Of a stretch of DNA of 64,000 nucleotides, positions 53,821 to 64,000 are shown piece after piece. The translations under genes were made by a program, and so were the position numbers. Every line of letters starts with the position of its first letter. Within the stretch, counting starts at the first letter, position 1. Origin of the DNA: Cordylochernes scorpioides (Eukaryota; Arthropoda; Arachnida; Pseudoscorpiones; Chernetidae); assembly GCA_030710605.1 (NCBI GenBank), contig CP092880.1, forward strand, positions 24,258,080 through 24,322,079, read 5' to 3'. The notes under the pieces are model-generated. The model did not search any database. It had not been told where the DNA came from and worked only from the letters and a program-made list of their open reading frames with translations.

Positions 53821-55647
53821 TTAAGATTTTATTTTTTTTATTGTTATGCCGTTGTGGAAAGAATAATAAAAACAGTTTTAATCAAAATTTGCTTTAATCG
53901 AAGTGATAACATAATTGAGGATGAAATAATACTTGACTTTAGGCGTAAATAATAAATAAAATGAAAAATTACTTATTTACATATCTACAGAAAGATTTGA
54001 GCCGACCAACTGGAAAGAGAGAATATGATTTTACGGGCTACTAACCAAACTGTATGATTTTTGAGCCCAAAAAGAGATGTAGCAAGCAGACAAACCGCAA
54101 TGCACTATTGCAAAGTACCAAAGTGCTGCATGCCACCAAGGTTGTTCAAACAAGGTTAGATTCCCCAGGCCAGGGAATATGGAGGTTATGTAAATAAGGC
54201 AACAAATATATATGAATAAATATATGGCCAAAGGAAACAGCAACAATGGGTTAATATAGTATAAAGCCGCGACATCTGGTGATCGACCTTACCGAGTAGT
54301 TTGATCTAGGAAATATAATTTGAAATTAAATAATATTTTTATATAACATACTAGACGAAAGACCCGGCTTCGCCCGAGAATTCCCCCGAGTGCAATTCCT
54401 TCATTCTGAAAGTACATCAATAATAAATAGTAGAAGTGCCATAGAATAGCAAATCAGAAGTAACATATAAACCACAGGCAAAAAGTGTGTGTGATGGCAA
54501 AATATTTATTATATTAGTGTTTAGGTATTTGATTTTAGTTGTTTCAAAATCAATATAGTTCAAATAGATAAAGATAATGTATATATGTTTTTTATTAAAA
54601 ATGTATTTAAAGATTAAATTAATTAGATTATTACAAAATAATTTATCCATAATAAACCATTGAAGCATAATTATAGACTGGCCGAGTTAACTAGATTTTT
54701 ATGTGATGTATTTTTGATGCACAAAATCTATTGTGTGTATTCGAATACAAAAGAAGTCAATATTTGTCAACATTGATTTAAAATAAAATCTAACATCTTG
54801 CTGTGGTGATGCTGTAGTTTTTTCTTCCTAAAATAAGTTTAGCGAGATTAGATATGCAAATACGTTTTGTTCTAGTCGTCGGTGACAAAAAAATGTTCAA
54901 CGACAGGTTTCTCTCGATAGAATTTCTTCCATATTTAATCTGATAACGTATGGAAATCTGTTTGACAATTGATATGAGATTGAAACTTGGTTTGACTGTC
55001 TGAAGGTGAGATAACATATGCTAATATGGTTAGTATGCATGCGTCACTTGCCAGGGACAACTAAATTCCTTCTTTGCTTAGCGCAAACAATATGCATGAT
55101 AAGGTTTTGTAAATAATATAATATATTTGCATGTCGTTGTCCATTTGAATGAGGAAAGCGAAGACTAAAATGCGGCTGATTCCACACTCGTATTTTCAGT
55201 GATACGCTAACTTATGCACGGTGGATTCTGTAGCCACTGGACATGTGTCGGACCTGAAGGCTGATGAGTTCTGTGCTGCTTGGAGTATACGAGCTCCATC
55301 TATGCTTCCTTCCTTTGGCGAATCTGTGTAGAGCTGTATGTGTGTGCATATTTGCATTTGTTCATGTTTTAATGACCTAATTTCTATGTGTTGTCAATTA
55401 GGCGGAGTCGATGCTTGAGTCTAAATGCTGTATATGGTAAAAACGTAGGAATGTAGTTTGGCTTCCTGGAAGGATGTACAAGCATCAATTTTGTGGTAAG
55501 GTTTTTGTATTTTTGAGTATTAATTATTATAATGGTCTATGTTGTAAAGATATTTAACGGTCCTATTATTAACGCATAATATAAGAAACTTGCACAGCGT
55601 TTTCAAGATTTACTTTTTATTTATTCTTAGAGTTTTTTTTTGTTTTA

Positions 55648-55868
55648 CACTCATGGAAAAAACTTAAGAAGGTTGTATCTTTTAGCATGTATATCGGGAT
55701 TCAGACAACAATTCTGAAATATATTTGATATATAGTGACTTTTATTGAAGACACGTGAGATAATCAAGTGTGAACAATATTGCCTCTGCCTCCTTGAAAA
55801 AAAAAAAAAAAAACAGATAACCGGCGATATCAAATACTATCCAATTATTTAAGTTTTGTCCACGAGTG
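55648..55868. mobile_element. Tc1/mariner-type MITE (U3)
   Basis: Same ends as in U2, with an A-run expansion in the middle. Confidence 0.85.
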
Positions 55869-56172
55869 TATGTTTGTTTCGCGCGCACAAATTGTGCTAT
55901 TTAAAATCCATCAGTCAATATTGTTGCACCCTCCTGGGAGGTTGGCTTCATGACAGTATTCGATTGGTCCATAATATTATAAGTCAGATCAAAATGAGTA
56001 ATCATAACACAAATTTATTTTAACAAGGAAAGTATTTGCACATTTTGTCAATATCAAAAGCAACAAAATATTTACAAATAAAACGCTGACTTAGCGTCAG
56101 GTAAATGATGATGATAAACCAAGTAGGCTACCACAGATTATTCTGCGACAATATATGTGTGAGCTTAATCAT

Positions 56173-56455
56173 AGATCTAACACAGGGGATCGGGTGGAAT
56201 TGATTTTTGACCGCTACGACCCGGGATTGAATCCAGCATTGGGCACTGTTTTCTAATAAAGAAATGCTCCAATGACCCCGAATTTTGCAAAAGTTCAACC
56301 TCGATAGCGAGTGCCTGTAACCAAACGGGGCTCTGTAACATTTGTAAGTGCAAAGTTGAACTGCTTTTCACATGTGGGTCATTTACAGTAAAAGCAGTCA
56401 CTAACTACCCACCATGATTATCAAGGCCTGTATCACGTGTAAGAGGTATATTCAA
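56173..56455 (+). repeat. tRNA-derived SINE (U3)
   Basis: cgctacgacccgggattgaa head, complete body, no hAT insertion. Confidence 0.85.
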
Positions 56456-57099
56456 AGAAAAAAATAGAGTTAACACACGGAACCTATTATATATAACGGA
56501 AAGTATAGAAGTGAAGAGGAGAAAAGTCTTTATTATCAAAACGTTTAAAACACACTCTATTTATATAAACCCGTTGTAATAATAATAATAAAAAAACTTT
56601 TTCCCTATATCTTATATTTTCCGTTACAAAATCCTTTTTTTAAAAGACGATTTGTTGTTGGAAGTTTGTTTAGAGAATATATAGCTACATCAACCATTTT
56701 GTTATTTAGTTCCCGATGTTTCAGTTACTCGCTGTAACGGAAACATCTGGAACTAAATTAAAAAATGATTATGTGTGAGAGAGATAGCCATATATTTTCG
56801 AGAAAAAAAAACTTTATTTAGGAATGTAGCCCTGTTAAGACTGAATGAGAAAACCCATACAGAGTTCTTCCGAACATAACAACAAAAATATTTCTCCTTT
56901 AATAACAATAAAAGATGAAATAAGAAATAAAAAGCTTTCAAAGGACCCAGCTAATGTGTAGAAACCTTCCTTCCTCTCTAACATTTTATGAAGTTTTGAT
57001 ACATTCGAAGACGACAGAAAGAGGGGGAAGATGTATTGTTTGAGGAAGAGCATTGATCGATGCAAATATTTATATGTAATTCTTATATTTGAAAAATTA

Positions 57100-57475
57100 T
57101 CTATAATTCTAACTACGCCTTTGCCGGTCCCAAGCCCGGATGAAAAAGGAGGAGAGGGAGCAGTAACAAGCTCACTAAAAAACCAGGGTTCAGCTGGCCC
57201 GTATGATAGTACCCTGTAAGGGCTCCTAATCCAGGGATACAGCATGAGCAGCGTTTGTACTCCATTTTAGGAGCAGCTGCACATGGCGTCTGTTCCTCAT
57301 GACAGAGGCGGCCATTTCTTTTGGAGCTAAGTCGGCCTGCTACTGTGTAGTGCTCCCAGTCTTAATGACAAAGGCAGACGCATTTGACTTCACCTAGTCA
57401 TGATGGTTGCCAAACAGACACCATCAAGGGTCACAACTTGACACCCTAATATGATTGAGTGGAGATAAGAAAGAA
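57100..57475 (+). repeat. Dispersed repeat family F (U3)
   Basis: As in U1 and U2. Confidence 0.75.
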
Positions 57476-57484
57476 GAAAAGAAG

Positions 57485-57770
57485 ATATGTAATTCTACTG
57501 TCGTATTAACTTATGTCCATAGTTTGCTTGAATACCATTTTTGAGATTCCTCCCTCCAGTGCTGCGTATATAAGCAGAATCGTCCAATACAATATTATAA
57601 CTCTAAGAAGCAGTCTGGTGGATTAAATTGGCGAAACCGCTTGGAGGGTTTTACCACTGATGAGCCAAGCCCTCCCAATATATTTTTCATCGCAGTGAGG
57701 AAAGTAGAATTTGTATTGTGTATAAAAAAACATTGGTGCTTAAATCCTTTCATGTGTAAAAATGGCGCGT
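57485..57770 (+). repeat. Dispersed repeat family E (U3)
   Basis: gcgaaaccgcttggagggtt, gatgagccaagccctcccaa. Confidence 0.75.
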
Positions 57771-57798
57771 TATTTCTTAGTGAAAATATATATATATA

Positions 57799-58116
57799 TG
57801 TAGCGACCGCACTTTGCTTCAGCGAACTGGGACAAAGCTTCAAAACACATACGGGCAGAAGCTTGGCGAGCACGTGTTGGGAGAACACTTCACTACGCAT
57901 GCGCGAGCGTCATCCAGAATTTTCTAGCGGCTGGCTTCTTCCGACACACTTGATCTGGCGACTCAGCGGTAAACAACAAGGCTAAAGCCGGCGGCCGTTA
58001 TTTCAACCGTTGTTTCTTTTCTCTCTATAATTCCTTGCTTTAAATAAATTAATTTTAATTTTATCAGCAGCCTTTCCACAAGCCAACCCATCACTTCACG
58101 CAACAACCATCCTACA
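57799..58116 (+). promoter_or_regulatory. 5' LTR of the gag-only element
   Basis: 318 bp, TG...CA. Confidence 0.9.
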
Positions 58117-58174
58117 AAATTGGTGAGCCGGACGACTCGAATGAAGAATTAACGGCCAACGTCAAGGGCAAATC

Positions 58175-59530
58175 TTGGAAGCTCAAACATTCACGATGGA
58201 ACTCACCCCATCTCAAATATCAAAATTGATTTTTCGAGCTCCACCCTTCTTGCCCAAAGACATTCCATTGTGGCTCAACCAACTGGAAGCTGCCTTTAAT
58301 TTTGCAAACATCGCCAGCGACGACGATTTCAAGTATAACACAATAATCGTTAATTTGGATAGACTGGCTCTCATCTGCGTCTTCGACATTGTAGAGAACC
58401 CACCAGTTTCGGGAAAATATGCGGCGCTAAAAGAACGACTTCTCCTGCGATTTGGCCGGTCACGCCAGGTAAGAACAGCTCAAGTCTCAGAAACTAAGCC
58501 CATTGCTGATCAGAGACCCTCGATTATCCTGGTTGATTTGCCCAAGCCACCTCCATCTCAGCACTGTGATCCCTTTACTCCCTCCTCCAATAGCCTCCAA
58601 CACCTGGAGCAGACGGCTTTTCCCCGTGACATGAATGTCACAACAACTGCCCCGGTGACTACAGTCCAGAACGTTGAAGACACCAACTCAAGCTCCGCCT
58701 TGCTTTCTCTCTCCAGCTCTCTGAGTGATTCTTCATCCCTGGACTCCTCATCGATCTGCTCCAACCCTCCTTCAAACACCATCTCGTGTCCCCCTGAAAC
58801 TGTTTTCTCCACCCCAGTGCACAGTGACAATACCTTGCCCCAACAGCCGCCGTCTCATGAAGAGCCCTTGCCCCAGCAGCCGCCGTCTCACGAAGAGCCC
58901 TTGCCCCAGCAGCCGCCGTCTCATGAAGAGCCCCTGCCCCAGCAGCCGCCGTCTCACGAAGAGCCCTTGCCTCCATCCTGCGAGCAGAAACATCCACTCT
59001 TCCTAAAAGAAACCAATAACGCTGCTGCAACGACTCCTCTCCACTTGCAGCCCGCCCAAACTTCGGTAACACAACCTCTCCAACCTCAAAACTCACTCCA
59101 ACAGTCATCACCTCCCATTGAATCAAGAGTCACTACTTCCCCAATACCAATAGCTCCACCGGTACTCGCGGCGACTACACCCATCGCTGAGCAACCCATC
59201 GTGTCCCTGCAAGCTAACAAGATGGTCGCCACCCATTACATCCGGACAACATTTGAAAAGGACAGGTGCCTCCCTCAAGCCCCCAAGACCAGATCCCAAC
59301 CCAACAAGGCACCCTACCAAGAGTTCCCTCTACGACTACATAGGATCTTTAAAGATCCTACTGGAGGGGGAGTAGTGTGGCGACCGCACTTTGCTTCAGC
59401 GAACTGGGACAAAGCTTCAAAACACATACGAGCAGAAGCTTGGCGAGCACGTGTTGGGAGAACACTTCACTACGCATGCGCGGGCGTCATCCAGAATTTT
59501 CTAGCGGCTGGCTTCTTCCGACACACTTGA
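58175..59530 (+). CDS. Gag-like protein with Pro/Gln repeats, running into the 3' LTR
   Basis: A 451-residue frame. Residues about 10-105 (RAPPFLPKDIPLWLNQLEAAF, then LDRLALICVFDIVENPP and YAALKERLLLRFG) match the N-terminal Gag matrix/capsid region of Ty3/gypsy elements. A Pro/Ser/Gln-rich low-complexity region follows, with four tandem copies of LPQQPPSHEEP (33 bp each, about 58,830-58,968). No zinc knuckle, protease, RT or integrase appears. The frame crosses the purine tract and stops inside the 3' LTR at 59,530, so the last about 50 residues are LTR-derived. The long open frame suggests selection or recent insertion. The minus-strand frames here mirror the repeats and are not genes. Confidence 0.85.
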   Translation: MEAQTFTMELTPSQISKLIFRAPPFLPKDIPLWLNQLEAAFNFANIASDDDFKYNTIIVNLDRLALICVFDIVENPPVSGKYAALKERLLLRFGRSRQVRTAQVSETKPIADQRPSIILVDLPKPPPSQHCDPFTPSSNSLQHLEQTAFPRDMNVTTTAPVTTVQNVEDTNSSSALLSLSSSLSDSSSLDSSSICSNPPSNTISCPPETVFSTPVHSDNTLPQQPPSHEEPLPQQPPSHEEPLPQQPPSHEEPLPQQPPSHEEPLPPSCEQKHPLFLKETNNAAATTPLHLQPAQTSVTQPLQPQNSLQQSSPPIESRVTTSPIPIAPPVLAATTPIAEQPIVSLQANKMVATHYIRTTFEKDRCLPQAPKTRSQPNKAPYQEFPLRLHRIFKDPTGGGVVWRPHFASANWDKASKHIRAEAWRARVGRTLHYACAGVIQNFLAAGFFRHT

Positions 59531-59693
59531 TCTGGCGACTCAGCGGTAAACAACAAGGCTAAAGCCGGCGGCCGTTATTTCAACCGTTGTTTCTTTTCTC
59601 TCTATAATTCCTTGCTTTACATAAATTAATTTTAATTTTATCAGCAGCCTTTCCACAAGCCACACTATCACTTCACGCAACAACCATCCTACA
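59376..59693 (+). repeat. 3' LTR of the gag-only element
   Basis: 318 bp, matches 57,799-58,116. Confidence 0.92.
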
Positions 59694-60284
59694 TATACAT
59701 GTAATTTCTCATTACCTCTCAAAATATGTATAAAAAGTTCATCAAAGATCTATAGTTTTAATTGCATTACTATTATTTTATTAGTATGTCTGGGTCAATT
59801 TTTTTCCCAGCGCGACCAGTGTGTATTGGATTGTTTTAAACAAGCTCTGAAATTTATATACGGTACTTGTGTATTTAGTGCTCCTGAATATATATTCTCA
59901 AAATGAATATTCAGTAGCTGGTTAACCTTCGCGTAAATGTGCAAATTTGAATTTCTATTGATTTTAGAAAACCTTTTGAATAATGCGTAGGATAAATGTT
60001 AAGAAAGGATAAGATTATGGAACGAGTGGTAAAACGATGCACGCCGTTATATTTCCTATATGTTGAACGTCCTTTTTGATGTTCTAAGGCCGGTTTTCTT
60101 ATCTTTTTAATTCACATGTCAATCATCAATTAAGAACATCGCATCAAATTAGGAATATAATAAGAGTAATTTCATTAGAATTTCCAATATTATATTAATA
60201 TGTCTCAAGTTAGTTTTTTTTAATGAATGTATTCCACAATTTGAATTTATTTTTACATTGAAAAACTTTTATTTATAAAATATA

Positions 60285-60660
60285 AATTAGGTTTCCTGGG
60301 TCACCCCGCTCCAACAATGGGCGCTTTATAAAATAATATTTTTACTCTAGGTAGGATGTCTAGGAGCCTGGCAGGGCTGATTTAATCGGACTCGGCCGAG
60401 TAATGCCTGAAAAGGGCGGAGGCTGATTCGAGCGACCCGATGTTGGAGCTCTGTTAGAAGAGTGGTATAGGCCTCCTGGGGAACCCGCCACTATAAACAA
60501 AGGGTAACGCGCCAACGGCCGTACCTCCTGGGTGGTGTGGAAATTAGGCCAAATAAAAAAAAAATAATAATAAGAAGAAAGCTAATACACATACACAAAT
60601 AAATAAACCTTAATAAAATTGACACAAATAAGAGGTTCATGACAATTTATTGAAATATAG
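60285..60660. repeat. GC-richer conserved block (U3)
   Basis: Counterpart of 45,880-46,250. Confidence 0.5.
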
Positions 60661-61319
60661 TATTCCACATCTATACAGGGATTAATACGTGCAATTAATC
60701 CCTTTAAATAAACATACGATGATAGAAGGCAACCCCTTTCCACACTACTCGTCAGGTTTCCAAGATAATGAAAAAGAATTCTTTGATTTTGTAAATGATT
60801 ATACTAATCAAGAAAGTTATTCCTATGAAAGCTACAAGAAATTCCTCTACAGTTCATAATGGTTGATTGATAAATATATTCTTGAGTAAGATCTCAATGA
60901 GATCTTCGTTTCGTACAACGAAAGACTTATTATGTGAGACTGAAGATTCGCTCTATCTTCTTTCTGTAATGGTACGTCTTCAGATGGATATTACTGATAG
61001 TGAGTTCCTCCTCAATTAGGCCCTCGGTCTTCTCCACAATAGAAAGGTCGACCTTTATTTGGCCAGACATCTTCAGGCCTGACTCATCAGTGGTGAACCT
61101 CATCATCTGTTACGCCAGTTTAATCTATCAAATGGTATATCTATAATAATATTGCTACACGGAGAAAATTAGGAAATACAAACTTCAGGATGACACAGCA
61201 ATTTATTTAAGGCAATAACAAACTATAATTGATTAAAAAACAAGATAAACAATGAAGGAAGTTTACAGAGTAGCAAAATATGAATATCAAAATTGATATC
61301 TGTTAATAAAATAATATAT

Positions 61320-62074
61320 TGTAACATAGTATTTATTAATTTTATTTATGTAACATAGTATTTCTTTTTTTTTTTTTATTTAACAGAGTGGTCATTTTTG
61401 TTTTATATCTTGCCACTCTGTAAATTTCCCTCGTGGCTTATCTTTTGTTTACCTTTGATAGTTTGTCCTTCCCTGAAATAAATTTTGTTTCCTCCTGAAG
61501 TTTTTGTCTTCCCTAATTTTCCACGTGGCATTTTGATGGAGATGCTGGGTAAGTTAGGGAAGACAAACTGAAGATCGCCGAGAAGACCTTGAAGCCATGG
61601 GTGCTGTGATCTTCATTTTCGGAGACTGACTCCAGGATTCCACCGCCGTGCTAAAGCCAAGACTTCCCTCGAAGATTACGATGTCCCTATAGACGATACG
61701 ACGACAAAGCCGCTCTTCACGCCGCAAGAAAAAGGACGCAAAGGTACTAGGGACAAAGTTCCAAGACTTCGATGGAATCCTTGGCAGAAGCACGTCAAAT
61801 CCACGTCAGTATCTACAATAATTGCTAGCTGTGGGTCACAGCTCCCATAGGGAAGAAGCTATGTAACATAGTATTTATTAATTTTATTTATGTAACATAG
61901 TATTTCTTAATTATTTTTTTTATTTAACAGAGTGGTCATTTTTGTTTTATATCTTGCCACTCTGTAAATTTCCCTCGTGGCTTATCTTTTGTTTACCTTT
62001 GATAGTTTGTCCTTCCCTGAAATAAATTTTGTTTCCTCCTGAAGTTTTTGTCTTCCCTAATTTTCCACGTGGCA
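61320..62074 (+). mobile_element. Miniature LTR retroelement (TRIM) (U3)
   Basis: LTRs 61,320-61,530 and 61,862-62,074; interior nearly identical to U1's copy. Same flanks (atat), so it was carried along by the duplication. Confidence 0.9.
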
Positions 62075-62194
62075 ATATACTTTGCCCTGCATGCAGCCTA
62101 CATTTCTGCTTGGAGAATCTGTATAAGACTAAAAGGTCTTGATGAAACTTTTTGTTGTTGTTGTATGAATACATTGTTACATATATATAGAAAA

Positions 62195-62295
62195 ATGGTA
62201 GACTAAACTAGCGAAACCGCTTGGAGTGTTATAACTGATGAGCCAGGCCCTCCCATTATTTTATTATGGAATTAAGGGCAATAGAAAGTTTTTTT
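62195..62295 (+). repeat. Family E-like block (U3 end)
   Basis: gatgagccaggccctcccat followed by tattttattatgg, the dispersed sequence closest to the minisatellite monomer. Confidence 0.6.
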
Positions 62296-62587
62296 TTTTC
62301 AAAAACGAAAAATACCCCTGTGTTCTGCTTGAGTGAATGTTTACCGAATAAAGCATGATACAGAAATATTATTACTATTTTCTGACTAAAATATAAGTAA
62401 ATTAGTCTAATACTTGGTTAATTTAAATTCTCTATGGTTGAAAATGTGACAAAACTTCTTCCAGATTGAATTCTATAGTCTGTTGAAATTTCAGCCTGAT
62501 TGGTCAGATATTGAGGCAATGTACATAAGGCACAAATATATAAATTAAAATACGTCTAGACTTATTTTTATTATAAAAATTTCGAGG

Positions 62588-64000
62588 TGAGAGAAAGTAT
62601 CATTATTTATTTGTTTTGAGGATACATAAGTATTTCGGTATTGTTATGCCGTCGTGGAAAGAATAATAAAACAGTTTTAATCAAAATTTGCTTTAATCGA
62701 AGTGATAACATAATTGAGGATGAAATAATACTTGACTTAAGGCGTAAATAATAAATAAAATGAAAGAATACTTATTTACAAATCTACAGAAAGATTTGAG
62801 AAAGAGATTTGGAAAGAGAGAATATGGTTTTACGGGCTACTAACCAAAGTATATGATTTTTAAGCCCAAAAATGAATGTAGCAAACAGACAAACCGCAAT
62901 GCACTATGGCAAAGTACCAAGGTACTGCATGCCACCAAGATTGTTCAAACAAGGTTAGATTCCTCAGGCCAGGGAATATGGAGGTTATGTTCATAAGGCA
63001 CTTGTATAAGGCACAAATATATAAATAAATATATGGCCAAAGGAAACAGCAACAATGGGTTAATATAGTATAAAGCCACGACATCAGGTCGAGTAGTTCG
63101 ATCTAGGAAATATAATTTTAAATTAAATAATTTTTTTATATAACATACTAGACAAATGATCCGGCTTCGCCCGAGAATTCTCCCGATTGCAATTTCCTTC
63201 ATACTGAAAGTACATCAATAATAAATAGTAGAAGTGTCATAGAATAGCAATACAGGAGTAACACATAAACCACAGGCAAAAAGTGTGTGCGATGGCAAAA
63301 TTTGTATTGGTGTTTAGGTATTTGATTTAATTATTTTTTTTTTTGCAATCCATTTAGTTGTTTCAAAATCAATATAATATGAATAGATGAAGATATGTAT
63401 ATACGTTCTTTATTTTAAAAAATGCATTTAAAATTTAAATTAATTAGATTATTACAAAATAATTTTCCATAATACATCATTGGAGCATAATTATAGGCTG
63501 GCCGAGTTAACTAGATTTTTCTGTGATGTATTTTTGAAGCACAAAATCTATTGTGTGTATTCGAATACAAAAGAAGTCAATATTTGTCAACATTGATTTA
63601 AAAATAAATCTAACATCTTGTCGTGGTGGTTCTGTAGTTTTTCTTTCTAAAATAAGTTTAGCGAGATCAGATATGCAAATACGTTTTGTTCTGGTCGTCG
63701 GTGACAAAAAATTGTTCAACGACAGCTTTCTCTCGATAGAATTTCTTCCATATTTAATCTGATAACGTATGGAAATATTTTTGACAGTTGATATGAAATT
63801 GAAACTTGGTTTGACTGTCTAAAAGTGAGATTACATATGCATATATGGTTAGTATGAATGCGTCACTTGCCAGGGACAATTAAATTTCTTCTTTGCTTAG
63901 CGCAAACAAGATGCATGGGAAGGTTTTGTGAATAATATAATATATTTGCATATTTGCATGTCGTTGTCCAATTGGATGAGGAAAGCGAAGACTAAAATGC
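62588..64000. repeat. Tandem segmental unit U4, cut by the window end
   Basis: Matches the start of U2 (48,177-49,590) with only scattered differences, ending at the window edge before the MITE and SINE positions. Confidence 0.9.

Larger units (their letters stand above)
57799..59693 (+). mobile_element. Gag-only LTR retroelement, 1,895 bp, only in U3
   Basis: LTRs of 318 bp (57,799-58,116 and 59,376-59,693) begin TGTAGCGACC/TGTGGCGACC and end CATCCTACA, differing at about 2% of positions by eye. PBS TGGTGAGCCGGACGACT starts at 58,121. A purine tract (ggagggggagtag) precedes the 3' LTR. The 4-bp tata is duplicated outside. U1 lacks it at the same place (about 45,285). Pol is absent, so it must rely on enzymes from another element. 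Confidence 0.94.
53833..62585. repeat. Tandem segmental unit U3
   Basis: Starts within the ttgttatgccgttgtgga part, lacking the first 50 bp. The order is as in U1, including the GC-rich block and TRIM, with a gag-only LTR element inserted into family E's downstream flank. Confidence 0.88.

Noticed and set aside
58558..59320. Several minus-strand frames opposite the gag-like gene
   Set aside because: They mirror the Pro/Gln repeats of the plus-strand frame and have no recognisable domain.

Overview
This is a repeat-dominated stretch of an AT-rich animal nuclear genome, most likely a protostome and probably an arthropod. That placement is tentative: it rests on one conserved host exon resembling RNA polymerase subunit RPB8 and on the mix of mobile elements (Penelope-like elements, tRNA-derived SINEs, Helitrons, pogo/Tc1/hAT DNA transposons, Ty3/gypsy LTR elements, LINEs). 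I see no bacterial operons, tRNA or rRNA genes, or CRISPR arrays. The only host gene I can defend is one exon on the minus strand at about 15,734-16,005.

Layout. 1-1,735 is a 51-bp minisatellite (about 34 units) with a 16-unit higher-order period. 1.7-16 kb is a mosaic of short fold-back repeats whose termini look like Penelope-like-element ends carrying hammerhead-ribozyme core motifs, plus tRNA-SINEs, a solo LTR, Helitrons, a GIY-YIG endonuclease fragment of a Penelope-like element, and a pogo-type element nested in a fold-back repeat. After the host exon, 17-23 kb is mostly Helitron material, including the C-terminus of a Pif1-type Helitron helicase and a hAT MITE. 24.6-31.5 kb is a nested pair of Ty3/gypsy elements: a decayed, internally deleted minus-strand copy is interrupted by an intact plus-strand copy with a 1,322-codon gag-pol frame and LTRs identical by eye. 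32-37.3 kb has broken LINEs and another Helitron.

From about 38.9 kb to the window end lies a tandem segmental array of a roughly 9-kb composite unit (U1 38.93-48.17, U2 48.18-53.82, U3 53.83-62.59, U4 62.59 to the edge). All units were built from the same parts (SINE, Tc1-type MITE, a miniature LTR retroelement, a Helitron end), then were individually hit: a Helitron and an endonuclease-bearing block in U1, a hAT element plus a roughly 3-kb deletion in U2, and a gag-only LTR element in U3. Sister units keep the empty or alternative states, so insertion order can be read directly. The U1-end/U2 and U3-end/U4 portions are nearly identical over at least 2.8 kb, unlike the rest, which points to recent duplication, gene conversion or an assembly artefact.

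The most unusual feature is the family of inverted (fold-back) repeats carrying hammerhead cores in one or both orientations, concentrated in the first 22 kb. All family assignments are from reading the sequence and remembered family features; no searches were run. Boundaries of decayed repeats are approximate.
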